A stretch of 64,000 nt of DNA, from NCBI GenBank assembly GCA_947500445.1, contig CANMSB010000001.1, positions 372,001 to 436,000 on the forward strand. Reading direction: 5' to 3'. The notes below the pieces were generated by a model. The model did not search any database. It saw nothing but the letters and a program-made list of their open reading frames with translations, and was not told the origin of the DNA. This DNA comes from an uncultured Flavobacteriaceae bacterium. Its GTDB lineage: Bacteria; Bacteroidota; Bacteroidia; Flavobacteriales; Flavobacteriaceae. The position numbers and the translations under genes were made by a program. This document shows, in pieces, positions 61,941-64,000 of this stretch (position 1 is the first letter of the stretch; each line of letters starts with the position of its first letter).

Positions 61941-62264
61941 CTATGAAATAAAAGTGAACCATTTTTGAAACAGGGGACCCAGTACGGGTACGGTACTTTT
62001 TTTATCGGTAAGGGCAGCTATAAACCCATAGCCCCAGAGGACAATATAGCAGATATATAGGCCGTACCATGCATAGGCATTGAACCACTGGCTTAAAAAA
62101 ATGGCGAAACCTAAAAAAAACAGATGCAGACCGAATGCTTGGCGAATGTGAAAACGGGCAAAATCATGCTTTGGTTCGGAATTCATACTTATGGCGATCA
62201 GCGCCCCTACCATCGTTAGGTACGCTACGATGGCCGTTGTTTTTCCCGTTTCTTCTTTACCCAT
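61941..62264 (-). CDS. DUF4870/Tic20-like membrane protein, copy A
   Basis: A 107-residue protein with three membrane helices, N-terminus GKEETGKTTAIVAYLTMVGALIAISMN and the amphipathic HDFARFHIRQAFGLHLF motif. It closely parallels the next upstream gene (62348): both have GKT-A-I-AY-T--G-LIA--MN, F-FHI-Q and a final VPV-G segment. The family function is not known to me. Co-transcribed with the esterase gene. Confidence 0.8.
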   Translation of the reverse strand: MGKEETGKTTAIVAYLTMVGALIAISMNSEPKHDFARFHIRQAFGLHLFFLGFAIFLSQWFNAYAWYGLYICYIVLWGYGFIAALTDKKSTVPVLGPLFQKWFTFIS

Positions 62265-62297
62265 GGTGCAAAGTTAGCGGAACCTTAGGTATTCAAC

Positions 62298-62330
62298 AAA
62301 AAAAGGAGGCCTCTTAGACCTCCTTTTTTT
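62298..62330. terminator. Bidirectional terminator between the two DUF4870-like genes
   Basis: 12-bp perfect stem AAAAAAAGGAGG/CCTCCTTTTTTT (62298-62309 and 62319-62330) with a 9-base loop; on the minus strand it ends the 62348-62665 transcript. Confidence 0.93.
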
Positions 62331-62347
62331 AATGAGTACGTTTTAGC

Positions 62348-62665
62348 TTATCCGCCGATAGTTCCGATTACAGGTACCGGTTTGTCCTTTAGGTTAATGG
62401 CGTTCACCAATCCCAAGATCCACAGTACAAGTACCGCAAGACTAATGATAGTAGAAACGATTGCTATGGAGGCGGGCAAAAATGCCGCTAATACGGAATT
62501 CGCAAGGCCCAAGATCGAAATTCTCAAGGACTGTCCGATATGGAATTTTGCAAACTCGTTTTTCTTGTCATTATTCATAAAAAAGGCTATTAGCAATCCT
62601 ATTAGGGTAATATAGGCGATAATAGCAATTGTTTTACCTTCTTCTTTTACTGATTGTTCCATCAT
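62348..62665 (-). CDS. DUF4870/Tic20-like membrane protein, copy B
   Basis: A 105-residue protein with three to four membrane helices (EGKTIAIIAYITLIGLLIAFFMN, then EFAKFHIGQSLRISILGLANSVLAAFLP and the following hydrophobic stretch), ending VPVIGTIGG. It is paralogous to the protein at 61941, but separated from it by a terminator, so the two are regulated separately. Start could be either of two adjacent ATG codons (62665 or 62662). Confidence 0.82.
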   Translation of the reverse strand: MMEQSVKEEGKTIAIIAYITLIGLLIAFFMNNDKKNEFAKFHIGQSLRISILGLANSVLAAFLPASIAIVSTIISLAVLVLWILGLVNAINLKDKPVPVIGTIGG

Positions 62666-62706
62666 GCTAATTTTTAGGGTTGATTATTAGTTAAACTCGA
62701 AAAATA

Positions 62707-63963
62707 CTAAATTATTACGTGCTCCTTATTGATTATTCCTAAAACATTGCCTTTAAGCAGCTGATTTTTAAAGGCATTGTTCCTAGAGGTGCTTTTTAAT
62801 GGTTTGTTTCCTACCTCATTTACCGTATTGGGTTCAAAAAACGTAAAGTTGGCCGGGGTGTCGGTTTTAAAGGAAGGCACCGGTATACCGTACCGTTCGC
62901 GACCTTTGGTCAACAGTGTTATGGTCGTGTCGAGATCAAATACTTGGTTCAAGATACCAAAGGCCGATTCCATTCCCAGGGTACCATAGGCGGCATGATC
63001 AAATTCAACTCGTTTTTCTTCAATGGTCAGCGGGGTATGGTCGGTAGTAACGTAATCGATCGTTCCATTTTTAAGCCCCTTGATCAAGGCTTTTGTATCG
63101 TTGGTTGTACGAAGCGGTGGCATTACCTTAAAGTCGGTATCAAAATCGGACAGTACCGTATCGTTGAACCAAAGGTGGTGAACGGTGGTACTACAGCTTA
63201 CATCCAATCCCTTTTTCTTCGCCTCTGCAACCAATTTTACTCCTGCAGCGGTGGTTATCGTGGGGATATGCAACCTCCCTCCCGTATACTCCAAAATAGA
63301 AAGGTCCCTTGTTATCTGCAAGGTCTCCGCTAAGGACGGAATTCCCTTTAGGCCAAGTGTTGTAGAAACCGCTCCCTCGTTCACGACCCCTTTTCCCGCA
63401 ATACTGGTATCCAAGGGAAAGGAATAGACCAGACCGTTAAAGTTCTGGGCATACTGCAATGCAATTTTAAGCAGGTTTGCATTGGTGACCGGTTTCCTGA
63501 AATCGTAGAAGCCTACGGCGCCATTTTGGTGCAGATCAAAGAGCTCCGCCAAATGTTCCCCTTCGGAAAGGTTGGTCAAGCACCCTAACGGATGCAAGGC
63601 AGTACCCTTGAGCCTTCCTGCATTTTTAACGTAAATAATATCGGAGCCGCTATCCGGTACCGGATAGGTATTGGAATTCAATACAACATCCGTAAATCCG
63701 GATATGCTTGCCGTATCCAATCCATTGGCTATGGTTTCCCTGTCCTCATGGCCCGGCTCCCCAAAGGAGACCCCACTATCAAACCAGCCTAAGGAAACAT
63801 GAAGATCGTTAAAACGTATTTCTTTTGTTCCTTTGTTAGGGGCGGTAATATTGGAGGCAATTTTGGCAATATGTCCATTGGTCACTAAAATATCCCTTTT
63901 CTTAAGGTGCAGTTCCTTTTGTTCAGGGGCTATTATTTTAGCGGATTTTATAAGTACGTTCAT
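62707..63963 (-). CDS. Dihydroorotase homologue without the catalytic HxH motif
   Basis: A 418-residue amidohydrolase-superfamily protein of the DHOase type. In active enzymes the metal site begins with DxHVHxREPG; here the segment reads WFDSGVSFGEPGHEDRE near residue 60, so both histidines are replaced. The later histidine strand reads GRLHIPTITTAAG. The substrate-side motif DYVTTDHTPLTIEEKRVEFDHAAYGTLGMES near residue 300 is kept. It is therefore probably a non-catalytic (PyrC'-like) partner of aspartate carbamoyltransferase or a neofunctionalised protein, with a true dihydroorotase expected elsewhere. Full length. Confidence 0.87.
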   Translation of the reverse strand: MNVLIKSAKIIAPEQKELHLKKRDILVTNGHIAKIASNITAPNKGTKEIRFNDLHVSLGWFDSGVSFGEPGHEDRETIANGLDTASISGFTDVVLNSNTYPVPDSGSDIIYVKNAGRLKGTALHPLGCLTNLSEGEHLAELFDLHQNGAVGFYDFRKPVTNANLLKIALQYAQNFNGLVYSFPLDTSIAGKGVVNEGAVSTTLGLKGIPSLAETLQITRDLSILEYTGGRLHIPTITTAAGVKLVAEAKKKGLDVSCSTTVHHLWFNDTVLSDFDTDFKVMPPLRTTNDTKALIKGLKNGTIDYVTTDHTPLTIEEKRVEFDHAAYGTLGMESAFGILNQVFDLDTTITLLTKGRERYGIPVPSFKTDTPANFTFFEPNTVNEVGNKPLKSTSRNNAFKNQLLKGNVLGIINKEHVII

Positions 63964-64000
63964 ATCAAGTCGAGAAACGGGAAATCATTTTTATATCAGG

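Overview
The window is a chromosomal stretch from a member of the Flavobacteriaceae (Bacteroidota), most likely a marine one. The evidence is the gene content (DUF2853, DUF4834, CAL67264-type small membrane protein, LytTR regulators, menaquinone as quinone, a capnine-type lipid locus, plug-domain proteins), the many Bacteroidota-type TAnnTTTG promoter boxes in front of genes, and the near absence of Shine-Dalgarno sequences. I see no rRNA, tRNA, prophage, CRISPR array or intact transposase. Gene density is high and the sequence looks like stable core chromosome.

Layout. 1-12.5 kb: menaquinone genes menF (cut by the window edge), menD, menA, menC and menE, interleaved with DUF2853, a CvfB-like S1 protein, a SPOR-like membrane protein, a LytTR response regulator with a TPR histidine kinase, an SDR and a CPBP intramembrane protease; menB is not here. 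13-26 kb: an unusual plug-TPR-DUF2135-like protein without a barrel, an acyl-CoA carboxylase beta subunit, an oxidoreductase, ettA, a metallo-hydrolase lipoprotein, fumC, small membrane proteins, an ArsC-family reductase, and prfB with its programmed frameshift. 26-35 kb: a Met-zincin protease, threonine aldolase, an OmpA-family protein, a 225-bp MITE-like element, a thioredoxin-fold protein, YbaB and an S9 peptidase.

35.2-39.0 kb holds what I consider the most interesting locus: a divergent cysteine-synthase-fold enzyme, a serine-palmitoyltransferase-like enzyme and a convergent 374-residue GNAT-like protein. Together they look like sulfonolipid (capnine/sulfobacin) synthesis: cysteate synthase, cysteate acyltransferase and a candidate for the N-acyltransferase. 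40.3-45.8 kb is a surface-glycan operon (DUF4834, YfhO-like, GT4, flippase). 46-54.6 kb: a nucleotidase, a Tat-signal oxidoreductase, a YdeP-type molybdoenzyme, an extremely basic secreted protein and uvrA. 54.7-56.8 kb: two tandem copies of an ECF sigma gene, each followed by a 47-48 residue protein and a terminator. 56.8-64 kb: a cysteine-free endonuclease III, bcp, a conserved unknown protein, a PhnP-like hydrolase, an esterase, two DUF4870-like proteins and a dihydroorotase homologue that has lost its metal-binding HxH.

Repeats of note: five copies of a 26-bp palindromic element at gene ends, one element with perfect 14-bp terminal inverted repeats, and two heptamer-phased simple repeats. 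Several genes carry the TAnnTTTG box only 4-8 bases before the start codon, which predicts leaderless or nearly leaderless mRNAs. All functional assignments are from reading motifs and family resemblance; no database search was run.
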